NCBI GenBank assembly: GCA_020634895.1
Contig: JACKAV010000002.1
Location: 1 to 64,000 of the forward strand
Direction of reading: 5' to 3'
Length of the DNA: 64,000 bases
Source: Anaerolineales bacterium
GTDB taxonomy: Bacteria; Chloroflexota; Anaerolineae; Anaerolineales; Villigracilaceae
The notes beneath the pieces are model-generated. The model did no database searches. It was not told the DNA's origin and worked only from the letters and a program-made list of their open reading frames with translations. Shown here piece by piece: positions 8,282 through 17,238 of the stretch. Positions within the stretch are counted from its first letter, which is position 1. Each line of letters begins with the position of its first letter. The position numbers were made by a program, and so were the translations under genes.

Positions 8282-8322
8282 AGAGCGCAGGCTATTTTAT
8301 AGGCTTGCGCTCTTTCTTAATG
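8282..8322 (+). terminator. Rho-independent terminator of the PIN toxin-antitoxin cassette
   Basis: The inverted repeat GAGCGCA...TGCGCTC with an inner CTAT/ATAG stem is followed by TTTCTT. It lies just after the small antitoxin-like gene. A terminator inside a cassette would isolate this module from downstream cassettes. Confidence 0.7.
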
Positions 8323-8556
8323 GCGTGGGAGTCTTATAAACAAAAACCCGCCTAACAAAGCGTGCACAGATGTAAGGGGAAGTCAAGAGTGCCGATGCAT
8401 GAGGAATTAGGTGGTTATATTGTTGCGCAAAGGAGCGAAAAAACAACAGCACTCCACTACCGCTTTTACAAAGCTGTGCAAAAACGTTGACAAGGGTTGT
8501 ATAATGATTTTGGAGCGATGAGCCCGCAAAACCTTTTCAGGTCTCCGCAAGCGGAG

Positions 8557-9781
8557 TTACATATTTGGGACGTCGCTCCTTTCTTTTAACTTCGAGGGCG
8601 GCAACGGGATCGGCTTCTTCGAACCCCAGGGGATGCTCGTCAGTTCACTTCCCAACCCCAAAGTATCCATTCGTTCGCGCACGAATTGCGCCGCAGATCT
8701 TCCAGCACGATTTTCCTTGCCCACTTCATAGGCAATGTGCAACATCTTTTTCGAGACCATTTCTTCTTCCGCAAAACGATCCGCCTACTTTGTGCGCCAG
8801 CACATACCAGACAGTCACCAATAACTTCCGCGCAATTGCCACGATCGCTCTGTTGTAGCCGATCCGTGGTTGCAGGCGTGCCAGTTCCGCCTTCCAATGC
8901 GGGTGGCTGTTGGCAACCACATGCGCCGCTTCCACCATGACAACACGCAGATCGCGCCTGCCTGCTTTTGTGATCTTGCCTGTTCGGGCTGTCATCCCGC
9001 TATCATGCACTCGCGTTCCCATGCCCGCATACCCCACCAGATGTTTGGCATCTTCAAAGCGATGGATGTCTCCAATCGCAGCATACACGGTCACCGCTGT
9101 GATCACCCCAAATCCCGCAATGTGCAACAGACGACCGATCTCTTCGTTCGCTGCTGCAATGCCTGTCATCTCTTTTTCAATTCGCGCTTCCTGCTGCTGG
9201 GCAAATTGCAAGGTCTCCAGGTTGCTTTGCAGGTTCATCTTTTCCAACCGCCCCAAGGTCAATGATTGCCACCAGCCATTGTTCGTCTTCGCAAACGGGT
9301 TGCCCGCAGGTGGTTTCAGGTGATAACGTTGCATCACTGCATGCAATCGGTTCTTCGCCTGCGTCGCCAGACGCGTCATCTTTTGACGCTGTGCCACCAA
9401 CCCACGTAGTTCCCGTACTTCCTCTGGCGGCACCCAGATCCCAACCAACAATTCTTTCGCCAACAATCGTGCCAGGATCGAGGCGGCGATCTTGTCCGTC
9501 ATTACTTGCGATCTTGTGATCAATGCGACATGCGGTGGATGCACCACCATCACCGATCCAGCATGCTCCACAAGTTCATCATACAGCTGCCAGGTATTGG
9601 TCGTCATTTCCAGCACCACTTCATCCTGCTTCGTCAGATTTTTCTTCATCCAACTTTCCAGATGTCTCAACTCCACTCGTCGCATGGGTAGGACAACGTT
9701 CAAGTCCGCATCCACACCCAGGGCGACCAGGTAGTGTTTATGCACATCCAGTCCGATATACCTTGTTCGTTTTTCTTCCAT
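8557..9781 (-). pseudogene. IS110-family transposase with a single frameshift
   Basis: This gene matches the intact copy at 11228-12451 except for an extra C near 8785 (CGATCCGCCTAC instead of CGATCCGCTAC). The frameshift truncates the protein after about 335 native residues, within the C-terminal region. The DEDD motifs and the conserved serine region remain in the truncated product. The separated tail runs 8557-8760. A sequencing error is possible, since a single indel is the only difference of consequence. Confidence 0.8.
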
Positions 9782-9825
9782 AGCGGTATACTCCTCTCAA
9801 TGCTGGCACTTCCCTGCCAGCTAAG

Positions 9826-10060
9826 GTCGGGCACGTTTCTTTTTCAGGGAGCGAAGAATCACACACAGATGCGAGCTGGGGCATGGATCGCCCTTCTCAG
9901 TTTAGCGGATTCGAACGGGTCAACCAAACACCTGAGCGGGCTTGTTCCTCGACCTTCTTGGAACTTCCCATGCACGTTTCGGCTGGTCCCTTACGCAGCG
10001 TTCCCGGATACGCGTTTCCGTTCACTGAACAAACGGAGCATATCCAAAAACGTGCCCGAC
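9826..10060 (-). ncRNA. candidate bridge RNA of IS110 copy 2
   Basis: Same sequence and same folding potential as the segment described for copy 1, including the 13-bp closing stem and the loop segments CACCTGA and TGCACG. Because copy 2 retains this region intact, it could be mobilised in trans by the intact transposase of copy 3 if these RNAs guide recombination. Confidence 0.5.
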
Positions 10061-10279
10061 TGCAATCCGTCGATTGCTATTTCATGCTAACACCTGACGC
10101 TGGGGACTCTGCGCCATTTTCAAGCAGTTTTCTACGCCTTAGCATTTTTCTGGCTGGACGGCTTCGCCGTCCCCGCCCCAGCGCAGGTAACGCAAACCGT
10201 TGGCACGCCCCTTGCTTAAAAGTTGTAACAAAAAACGAAGTTGAAGCGGGTAAAATTAGCGGTGGAAAAAGGAGTAAAA

Positions 10280-10531
10280 ATGAATCTCCAACAAATTACT
10301 ATCGAAATTCCAGAAAAGGTACTTCTCGCAGAAAAGACGGACGCTGAGTCTTTTGGGCGTGAAATTCTTATTTTAGCGGCAGTCAAGTTATTTGAGATTG
10401 GCAGGCTTTCTTCTGGACGCGCCTCCGAACTTGCAGGAATGTCCCGAATTGAGTTTTTGCTCAACTTGAATCGCTATAAGGTTTTCCCTTTTGCCTCCGA
10501 ACTTGATGATTTAGAAAATGCCCATGCCTAA
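10280..10531 (+). CDS. UPF0175-family antitoxin (cassette-encoded)
   Basis: The 83-residue protein has the UPF0175 pattern: a beta-strand start (QQITIEIPEKVL), a helix with AVKLFEIGRLSSGRASELAGMS, then an FLLNLNRYKVFPF motif. It resembles small DNA-binding antitoxins paired with DUF3368 PIN-like toxins. The start is the ATG at 10280, preceded by AAGGAG at good spacing. It overlaps the next gene by 14 nt. The cassette lies between IS110 copies 2 and 3. Confidence 0.8.
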   Translation: MNLQQITIEIPEKVLLAEKTDAESFGREILILAAVKLFEIGRLSSGRASELAGMSRIEFLLNLNRYKVFPFASELDDLENAHA

Positions 10532-11009
10532 AGCCATCAGCAACACTTCCCCACTACTTTATCTATACAAGATTGACGCAATTAATTTACTTCCACAAAT
10601 GTTTGATGAAGTTTGGACAGCCGAATCCGTCAAAAATGAACTACTAGCGGGACGAATCAAAGGCTATGACGTTCCAAATCCAGCAGATTATCCCTGGTTG
10701 AATATCGTCAATCCAAAATCCATGCCTTCTGAATGGCTTGCGTTAGATTTAGGTGCAGGTGAACTTGGGGCAATGGCTTTAGCATTGGAAAATCCAGACC
10801 GTATAGTTTTGCTTGATGACATGCTTGCACGGCGTACTGCACAAGTAGCAGGTTTACAAGTATGGGGAACTTTGAAAGTTTTACTGGAAGCAAAATCTCA
10901 AGGTTTAATTGAAAAGATTGAACCTTACATAATGAAATTAAGTGAAGCGGGCATGTGGGTTTCCGCTGAAGTAAAACAGCGTATTCTTATTTTAGCGGGT
11001 GAGTCTTAA
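10518..11009 (+). CDS. DUF3368 PIN-like toxin (cassette-encoded)
   Basis: The 163-residue protein starts with ISNTSPLLYLYKI and contains LDLGAGELGAMALALE, IVLLDDMLARRTA and GLQVWGTLKVLLEAK, the signature of the DUF3368 branch of PIN-fold nucleases. The acidic residues of the active site are all present. With the overlapping UPF0175 gene it forms a type II toxin-antitoxin pair in the normal antitoxin-first order. The cassette ends at attC9, which is split by IS110 copy 3. Confidence 0.82.
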   Translation: MPMPKAISNTSPLLYLYKIDAINLLPQMFDEVWTAESVKNELLAGRIKGYDVPNPADYPWLNIVNPKSMPSEWLALDLGAGELGAMALALENPDRIVLLDDMLARRTAQVAGLQVWGTLKVLLEAKSQGLIEKIEPYIMKLSEAGMWVSAEVKQRILILAGES

Positions 11010-11227
11010 ATCCAAGAGCGTGCCAACAAAGCGTGCACAGATGTAAGGGGAAGTCAAGAGTGCCGATGCATGAGGAATTAGGTGGTTATATTGTTGCGCA
11101 AAGGAGCGAAAAAACAACAGCACTCCACTACCGCTTTTACAAAGCTGTGCAAAAACGTTGACAAGGGTTGTATAATGATTTTGGAGCGATGAGCCCGCAA
11201 AACCTTTTCAGGTCTCCGCAAGCGGAG

Positions 11228-12451
11228 TTACATATTTGGGACGTCGCTCCTTTCTTTTAACTTCGAGGGCGGCAACGGGATCGGCTTCTTCGAACCCCAG
11301 GGGATGCTCGTCAGTTCACTTCCCAACCCCAAAGTATCCATTCGTTCGCGCACGAATTGCGCCGCAGATCTTCCAGCACGATTTTCCTTGCCCACTTCAT
11401 AGGCAATGTGCAACATCTTTTTCGAGACCATTTCTTCTTCCGCAAAACGATCCGCTACTTTGTGCGCCAGCACATACCAGACAGTCACCAATAACTTCCG
11501 CGCAATTGCCACGATCGCTCTGTTGTAGCCGATCCGTGGTTGCAGGCGTGCCAGTTCCGCCTTCCAATGCGGGTGGCTGTTGGCAACCACATGCGCCGCT
11601 TCCACCATGACAACACGCAGATCGCGCCTGCCTGCTTTTGTGATCTTGCCTGTTCGGGCTGTCATCCCGCTATCATGCACTCGCGTTCCCATGCCCGCAT
11701 ACCCCACCAGATGTTTGGCATCTTCAAAGCGATGGATGTCTCCAATCGCAGCGTGCACGGTCACCGCTGTGATCACCCCAAATCCCGCAATGTGCAACAG
11801 ACGACCGATCTCTTCGTTCGCTGCTGCAATGCCTGTCATCTCTTTTTCAATTCGCGCTTCCTGCTGCTGGGCAAATTGCAAGGTCTCCAGGTTGCTTTGC
11901 AGGTTCATCTTTTCCAACCGCCCCAAGGTCAATGATTGCCACCAGCCATTGTTCGTCTTCGCAAACGGGTTGCCCGCAGGTGGTTGCAGGTGATAACGTT
12001 GCATCACTGCATGCAATCGGTTCTTCGCCTGCGTCGCCAGACGCGTCATCTTTTGACGCTGTGCCACCAACCCACGTAGTTCCCGTACTTCCTCTGGCGG
12101 CACCCAGATCCCAACCAACAATTCTTTCGCCAACAATCGTGCCAGGATCGAGGCGGCGATCTTGTCCGTCATTACTTGCGATCTTGTGATCAATGCGACA
12201 TGCGGTGGATGCACCACCATCACCGATCCAGCATGCTCCACAAGTTCATCATACAGCTGCCAGGTATTGGTCGTCATTTCCAGCACCACTTCATCCTGCT
12301 TCGTCAGATTTTTCTTCATCCAACTTTCCAGATGTCTCAACTCCACTCGTCGCATGGGTAGGACAACGTTCAAGTCCGCATCCACACCCAGGGCGACCAG
12401 GTAGTGTTTATGCACATCCAGTCCGATATACCTTGTTCGTTTTTCTTCCAT
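11228..12451 (-). CDS. IS110-family transposase (intact copy)
   Basis: This 407-residue recombinase has the two-domain IS110 layout. The N-terminal RuvC-like DEDD domain shows RYIGLDVHKHY (Asp at residue 12), VVLEMTTNTW and QVMTDKIAA. A helical middle follows, then the C-terminal domain with HIAGFGVITAVTV, LVGYAGMGTRVHDSG carrying the conserved serine, and RRDLR. Members excise as circles and insert at specific sites guided by an element-encoded RNA. The start ATG at 12451 is preceded by a GGAGAGGAG-like ribosome-binding site. The C-terminal extension of about 60 residues beyond the transposase domain is basic and of unknown role. Confidence 0.92.
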   Translation of the reverse strand: MEEKRTRYIGLDVHKHYLVALGVDADLNVVLPMRRVELRHLESWMKKNLTKQDEVVLEMTTNTWQLYDELVEHAGSVMVVHPPHVALITRSQVMTDKIAASILARLLAKELLVGIWVPPEEVRELRGLVAQRQKMTRLATQAKNRLHAVMQRYHLQPPAGNPFAKTNNGWWQSLTLGRLEKMNLQSNLETLQFAQQQEARIEKEMTGIAAANEEIGRLLHIAGFGVITAVTVHAAIGDIHRFEDAKHLVGYAGMGTRVHDSGMTARTGKITKAGRRDLRVVMVEAAHVVANSHPHWKAELARLQPRIGYNRAIVAIARKLLVTVWYVLAHKVADRFAEEEMVSKKMLHIAYEVGKENRAGRSAAQFVRERMDTLGLGSELTSIPWGSKKPIPLPPSKLKERSDVPNM

Positions 12452-12495
12452 AGCGGTATACTCCTCTCAATGCTGGCACTTCCCTGCCAGCTAAG

Positions 12496-12730
12496 GTCGG
12501 GCACGTTTCTTTTTCAGGGAGCGAAGAATCACACACAGATGCGAGCTGGGGCATGGATCGCCCTTCTCAGTTTAGCGGATTCGAACGGGTCAACCAAACA
12601 CCTGAGCGGGCTTGTTCCTCGACCTTCTTGGAACTTCCCATGCACGTTTCGGCTGGTCCCTTACGCAGCGTTCCCGGATACGCGTTTCCGTTCACTGAAC
12701 AAACGGAGCATATCCAAAAACGTGCCCGAC
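12496..12730 (-). ncRNA. candidate bridge RNA of IS110 copy 3
   Basis: Same sequence as the candidate in copy 1 and upstream of the only intact transposase of this type. The 13-bp closing stem, 5' hairpin and two guide-bearing loops are all conserved, but because the copies are nearly identical this adds no independent covariation evidence. Confidence 0.5.
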
Positions 12731-12930
12731 TGCAATCCGTCGATTGCTATTTCATGCTAACACCTGACGCTGGGGATTCTGTGCTAATTCCAAACCTTTT
12801 TCTACGCTGTGGCTTTTCTCGCTCGAACGGCTCCGCCGTCCCCACCCCAGCGCAGGTAACGCAAACCGTTAGCCACCCTCTTCGAAAAACAGTCTCAGTT
12901 CTATGCTACACTTAAGGCAGGATACATTCA

Positions 12931-13587
<657 letters not shown>

Positions 13588-13597
13588 ACAGGCAGAT

Positions 13598-13727
13598 GGC
13601 TAACAAAGCATGCACCTGACGCTGGGGATTCTGCGCACATCCCAAGCAGTTTCCTACGCCTTAGCCTTTTTCTGGTTGGACGGCTTCGCCGTCCCCGCCC
13701 CAGTGCAGGTAATGCAAACCGTTAGGC
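13598..13727 (+). repeat. attC-like site 10
   Basis: A 130-bp standard-type site between GGCTAAC (13598-13604) and GTTAGGC (13721-13727). It reads GCATGCACCTGACGC where others have GCGTGCACC, and the right arm has AATGCAAACC where others have AACGCAAACC, a compensating change. It is not interrupted. Confidence 0.85.
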
Positions 13728-13751
13728 AACCTTAAAAATGAGAGGCGGATA

Positions 13752-14048
13752 ATGTTTTACATAAGAGTTGGTATTGCTATATTATTCCTTTTTGGTACTA
13801 TATCTTCCTTTATTTATAGCTTTAACATTTTTTATAGGCTTATAGGTAAAAGATTAAGTAAAAACGAAGCAATATCAAGAACGTTTTTGAGTACTTTTTG
13901 GGGAATTATGTTAATATTTTTTAGCTACTTCATAGTGGAGGTTAAGGGGAATCTTGGGCAATGGGTGTTTGCATTTTTTGTTTTTGCTATCATTTCCTTC
14001 ATAATTGCGATTTCTTCCGTTGCTCCGTATTGGCAATGGAAGGAGTAA
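13752..14048 (+). CDS. cassette-encoded small membrane protein
   Basis: The 98-residue protein is mostly hydrophobic, with three predicted membrane segments (about residues 4-25, 45-63 and 70-90). The family is not recognised. The DNA is very AT-rich, unlike the chromosome to the right. The 200 bp between its stop and attC11 (14049-14250) hold no further gene that I can support. The cassette ends match over GTTAGGCAACCT. Confidence 0.65.
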   Translation: MFYIRVGIAILFLFGTISSFIYSFNIFYRLIGKRLSKNEAISRTFLSTFWGIMLIFFSYFIVEVKGNLGQWVFAFFVFAIISFIIAISSVAPYWQWKE

Positions 14049-14324
14049 TAATATTTCTATTGTCCCTCAGTTATATAAACCTGAGAACATATGAAGAATT
14101 AGCAGCCCCTTTTCGCAAGACCACTTGACCTTAGCAAGATTAAGTTTTTAGATATTTTAGGAATATTCCAAAAAGAATGTGTGGTGTAGAATTTGATTAA
14201 GAAGGTAGTGGCTCTGGTTATCAATCAGCGTTCTGGTAAGCAAGCAGGTTGCCTAACAAAGCGTGCAGCAACTGTCTTGAAAGTCAAGAGCAAAACCCTC
14301 CTTTAATGGAAAACCCAGACCGTC

Positions 14325-15272
14325 TCAAGCAGACGGTCTCTGCCTGAACGGGACCTGATCCCGCATCATCGCATTCAAGATCGTGAGAAACTTGCGCATA
14401 CACGCGGTCAACGCCACCTTCTTCACCTTGCCCCTCTTCAATAACTCCTGATACTGTGCCTGGATCAATGGGTTGTATCTCGTCGCCACCAAGGTCGACA
14501 TGTACAAGACATTCCGCACCTCAACTCTCCCGCCTTTCGTTTTTCTGTAACCGCGTTTCTTGCCGCTGTCCGCGTTCATAGGTGCCAGCCCCACCAAAGC
14601 GGCGATCTTCTTGCGGTCCAACTTTCCCAGTTCGGGCAGCTCCGCCAGCAAGGTTGTGGCGGTGATCCGTCCCACTCCCTTGGCACTGGTCAGGATCTGC
14701 TCCTGTGCCTGCCAGTCTTCGTTCTCTTTCATGAAGTCGTCCAATTCCTTTTCCAGCCGTTTGATCTCTTCCTTTAGGGTCTCAATCATCCGCTCCACCG
14801 ATCCGCGCATCTTGGGCGGCACTGTCCGCAAGCGGCTTTTTTCCGCTTTTAGCATCTCTTCTAGCTGTCGTCTCCTCACCAAAAGCGCCGATATATCGCG
14901 TCCTGCCTCACTTTTCGCCTCGAACCGCCTCGGTTTCATCTGCTTCCCGAACTCTGCCAGGTTGAAGGCGTCCAGCTTGTCTGTCTTGGCGAGGAGTCCG
15001 CTGGCACGAGCGTATTGTCTCACCCGTGATGGGTTCACCAAGGCGACTGGCAGCCCGGCTTCGTACAGTCCCAGTATCACCGCTCGCTGATATCCGCCCG
15101 TCGCTTCCACCACGATCAAGGCTGGAGCAAGTTTCTGCATCTTTTTGATCAGGCTGGCAATTCCTGCTTCATCATTTCCTACTTGACTGGCTTTCTTCTC
15201 CCCCAACACGGCGATATCTAACTTGTCTTTTGCCACATCGATCCCTACGAACTTTCTGCTACTAGTTGTCAT
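14325..15272 (-). CDS. IS110-family transposase, second type
   Basis: The 315-residue recombinase starts at the ATG at 15272 (MTTSSRKFVGIDVAKDKLDI, Asp at residue 12). It continues with LIVVEATGGYQRAV, LAKTDKLDAFNLAEF and the C-terminal LTSAKGVGRITATTLLAELP, ALVGLAPMNADSGKKRG with the conserved serine, and GRVEVRNVLYM. These are the DEDD and serine motifs of the IS110 family. An upstream extension of the open frame to 15470 runs through the noncoding end and into attC and is not part of the gene. Confidence 0.92.
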   Translation of the reverse strand: MTTSSRKFVGIDVAKDKLDIAVLGEKKASQVGNDEAGIASLIKKMQKLAPALIVVEATGGYQRAVILGLYEAGLPVALVNPSRVRQYARASGLLAKTDKLDAFNLAEFGKQMKPRRFEAKSEAGRDISALLVRRRQLEEMLKAEKSRLRTVPPKMRGSVERMIETLKEEIKRLEKELDDFMKENEDWQAQEQILTSAKGVGRITATTLLAELPELGKLDRKKIAALVGLAPMNADSGKKRGYRKTKGGRVEVRNVLYMSTLVATRYNPLIQAQYQELLKRGKVKKVALTACMRKFLTILNAMMRDQVPFRQRPSA

Positions 15273-15300
15273 TCCTGCCTCCGCTTTGTATAATGGAAGT

Positions 15301-15437
15301 TGATCCCACGCTAGTATTCGGTCTCTTGGACCTTGCAACTGTTCGGGATCACCTGACACAAGGACACGGCGATCCTGCTGCACGACGGTCTCCCCTGACG
15401 ACCTACCTGACATCGATCTGCCGTGTCCTCCCTTAAA
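15301..15437 (-). ncRNA. candidate bridge RNA of the second IS110 type
   Basis: Read on the minus strand, a perfect 10-bp stem (15420-15429 with 15361-15370) encloses ACCTGAC (15405-15411), an inner hairpin GGTC/GACC (15387-15390/15400-15403) and TGCACG (15379-15384). The two loop strands match the two sides of the attC target. A second perfect 7-bp stem (15345-15351 with 15301-15307) encloses GCAACTGT (15335-15342), identical to the element's left end at 14268, then an inner hairpin (15320-15323/15329-15332). It also encloses TAGTAT (15312-15317), the complement of the right end ATACTA. Order and polarity agree with the published IS110 target-loop then donor-loop layout. Confidence 0.65.
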
Positions 15438-15540
15438 GATACTACCTGACGCTGGGGATTCTGCGCACATCCCAAGCAGTTTTCATGCCTTAGCATTTTT
15501 CTGGTTGGACGGCTTAAGTGAACTACAAACGATAAAATAT

Positions 15541-16242
15541 ATGTTCAGTGATAAGGATTTGATGGCGCTTCATGTTCAAACGTTGTTTACTCAGGATATC
15601 CATTCGCGCCTTTTATTGATCAACGAACCGGGTGGGGGGAAAACCGCTCCTCGTTTCTTTTTTGGCAAAACAACAGAGGGTAATCTCTGGCGATTTCGTG
15701 CGGATCTTCCAAGGCTACTCATCCAGGAATTGGAAGCACTTTGCAGGGATGAACCCGCCGGTGAGCACTATCCCAGTAAACTTCGCTATTTTGACCGATA
15801 TGTGCGGCTCTTGGAAACACACGCCCCCATCCAAGAAGTTAAGATAGGACCTGCATATCAATTTGCGCACTTCTGTGGGCTCTCACGAAATGTGATCGCG
15901 ATTACAGAGCTACACGCCGAATTGTTGCAAGGTGGCTTCGATGAATTGTTTGAAGAACTCCCTGAATGGCAACCATTTCTAGTCCTAGTAGAGGACAGTC
16001 AGGCGGTTTCGGTTTGTCGCAGTGTTCGCATCACCCCACAGGCTCATGAAGCAGGCGTAGAAACGCTGCCTGGTTATCGCGGCAAAGGATATGCTGCCGA
16101 AGTGGTAACCGGATGGGCAAAATTGGTAAAGGCTAGAGGCGCTATACCCATGTACAGTACTACTTGGGAAAATATCGCATCACAAGCAGTAGCGAGAAAA
16201 TTACAATTGGTATTATATGGTGAAGACTTTCAAATCACATGA
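15541..16242 (+). CDS. GNAT-family acetyltransferase
   Basis: From the ATG at 15541 the product is 233 residues. The C-terminal 90 residues carry the acetyl-CoA binding signature of GNAT enzymes, GYRGKGYAAEVVTGWAKLV, followed by a beta-strand pair. The N-terminal half is not recognised and may bind the substrate, which is unknown. The frame extends upstream to a TTG at 15505 inside the truncated attC11, but that is part of the repeat. The gene probably belonged to a cassette whose left site is now damaged. Confidence 0.75.
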   Translation: MFSDKDLMALHVQTLFTQDIHSRLLLINEPGGGKTAPRFFFGKTTEGNLWRFRADLPRLLIQELEALCRDEPAGEHYPSKLRYFDRYVRLLETHAPIQEVKIGPAYQFAHFCGLSRNVIAITELHAELLQGGFDELFEELPEWQPFLVLVEDSQAVSVCRSVRITPQAHEAGVETLPGYRGKGYAAEVVTGWAKLVKARGAIPMYSTTWENIASQAVARKLQLVLYGEDFQIT

Positions 16243-16264
16243 ACACTATCTGTGGCAGCTTAAC

Positions 16265-16525
16265 GCAGCGTGCAATAACTGTCTTGAAAGTCAAGAGCAA
16301 ACTCCTCATTTAACCGTCTCAGACAGACATAGTCTGCCTAAACTGCGATATCCATGTCCCTAGCGATATCGACCCCAACAAGCTTTCCGCTATTGGTTGT
16401 CATTTGTATCTCCTCTCCGTATAATGGAGTTTGAACCCACGCTACTGCCGTTTAGCGGCGTTCGGTCTTCGAGACTTGGCAACTTCCGTAGTGAGGACCA
16501 CCCGACATATAAGGTTGTCGGAGAG
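16265..16525 (-). mobile_element. internally deleted relic of the second IS110 type
   Basis: The flank GCAGCGTGCA (half of an attC-like site, 16265-16274) is followed by ATAACTGTCTTGAAAGTCAAGAG, which closely matches the left end of the element at 14268. The transposase is reduced to its first 20 or so codons (minus strand from the ATG at 16403, reading MTTNSGKLVGVDIARD...), fused directly to the downstream end. The upstream noncoding region is partly kept. The right half of the attC site is gone. This fills the 327-bp gap between the GNAT gene and the next gene. Confidence 0.75.
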
Positions 16526-16569
16526 AACGAGGTGCGCAAACCTCAAAAAAGAACCCACAAAAAATAACC

Positions 16570-17193
16570 ATGTCGAAATCCGCCCTTGATTTGTATAAAA
16601 AATATTTTCAGGACAGACAATTTGAACGGCTTGATTTGTTCGAAATCATCGCTGAGAACTTCGATGTTCAGAGAGCATTGTATCCAGGTAGTTTTGTCCA
16701 TATCACGCCTTCATTCGTTTTCCCATATGTGACATATGTAGACAACGACAAACAAGCAAAACATTTTTTTGACAAGTCTGAGATATTCAAACTTATCGCC
16801 GAAAGAAAGACTTATTCACAGGAAGCAAAAGTTGCTTTTCACTTTGCGGATTACAGAAATGGTTTCGATGAAATAATTGGTAGTTTCGACTTACTCATTT
16901 CTCAATATGCTGGCTTCGTGGGACAATATTGCAAAAAATATCTGAAAACAGATGGTTTTCTTTTGGTAAACAATAGTCATGGCGACGCAGGTTTGGCAGC
17001 CATTGATGATGATTACCAATTGAAGGCAGCATTCTTGGCTAAGAATGGTAAATACCGAATCAGCGAGAAAAACCTTGACGATTATTTCGTCCCAAAATCA
17101 CAAAATCAGGTAACCAGGGAGCAACTCGAAAGACTTCAAAAAGGTATTGGCTACAAAAAAACTGCGGGTGTATATTTGTTTCAAAAGGTTTAA
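16570..17193 (+). CDS. methyltransferase-like protein
   Basis: The 207-residue protein resembles the class I SAM-dependent methyltransferase fold. The first half carries ALYPGSFVHITPSFVFP, then a FHFADYRNG acidic strand end and EIIGSFDLLISQYAGF, followed by YLKTDGFLLVNNSHGDAG, typical of motifs IV and V. A classical GxGxG motif I is not evident, so activity is uncertain. It stands alone, with no attC site adjoining on the right, 45 nt before the SDR gene. Confidence 0.55.
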   Translation: MSKSALDLYKKYFQDRQFERLDLFEIIAENFDVQRALYPGSFVHITPSFVFPYVTYVDNDKQAKHFFDKSEIFKLIAERKTYSQEAKVAFHFADYRNGFDEIIGSFDLLISQYAGFVGQYCKKYLKTDGFLLVNNSHGDAGLAAIDDDYQLKAAFLAKNGKYRISEKNLDDYFVPKSQNQVTREQLERLQKGIGYKKTAGVYLFQKV

Positions 17194-17238
17194 TAAAGCG
17201 GGTTCGAATATTGATCTTAAGTAGGAGATGTAAACTAA

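Larger units (their letters stand above)
8368..10093 (-). mobile_element. IS110-family element, copy 2 (frameshifted transposase)
   Basis: Near-identical to copies 1 and 3 and inserted at the same base of another attC site in the same orientation. The outer ends (AGATGTAAGG on the left, CATGCTAACAC on the right) are the same in all three copies. Its only obvious defect is a single-base insertion in the transposase gene. Confidence 0.88.
8350..10205 (+). repeat. attC-like site 8, split by IS110 copy 2
   Basis: The left fragment is 8350-8367 (GCCTAAC through GTGCAC) and the right fragment is 10094-10205 (CTGACGC through GTTGGCA). The rejoined site is of the standard type. The cassette-end match GTTAGGCGGGT/ACCCGCCTAAC between 7580 and 8356 shows that the PIN cassette is intact between two disrupted sites. 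Confidence 0.85.
11039..12763 (-). mobile_element. IS110-family element, copy 3 (intact)
   Basis: A complete 1.72-kb element with an open transposase frame. It differs from copies 1 and 2 by a few substitutions, for example CAC for TAC near 11756 and TTGCAGG for TTTCAGG near 11984. It is the likely source of transposase for the other copies. Insertion site and orientation in attC are the same as for copies 1 and 2. Confidence 0.9.
11021..12874 (+). repeat. attC-like site 9, split by IS110 copy 3
   Basis: The left fragment is 11021-11038 (TGCCAAC through GTGCAC) and the right fragment is 12764-12874 (CTGACGC through GTTAGCC). The right part has a variant centre (CTCGAACGGCTCCGCCGTCC), but the arms CTGACGCTGGGG and CCCCAGCGCAGGTAACGC are standard. 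Confidence 0.85.
14268..15444 (-). mobile_element. second type of IS110-family element, attC-inserted
   Basis: This 1.18-kb element is unrelated in sequence to copies 1-3 apart from family motifs, yet it entered attC at the same point, after GCGTGCA and before CCTGACGC. There are no terminal inverted repeats. The left end (GCAACTGTCTTGA) is followed by AAGTCAAGAG at the same distance from the target as in the 1.72-kb elements. The transposase is intact, with 172 nt noncoding upstream and 57 nt downstream. Confidence 0.88.
14251..15516 (+). repeat. attC-like site 11, split by a second IS110 type and truncated
   Basis: The left fragment is 14251-14267 (GCCTAAC through GCGTGCA). The right fragment starts at 15445 with CCTGACGCTGGGG and continues into the conserved centre, but stops within the inner hairpin at about 15516 (TTGGACGGCTTAAG). 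The whole right arm with its simple site is missing, so this site is doubly damaged. Confidence 0.8.

Noticed and set aside
15350..15357. CACCTGAC as the target guide of the 1.18-kb element's RNA
   Set aside because: It lies between the two perfect stems, outside both loops; the ACCTGAC at 15405-15411 inside the first loop fits position and polarity. This shows that short matches of 7-8 nt can arise by chance.
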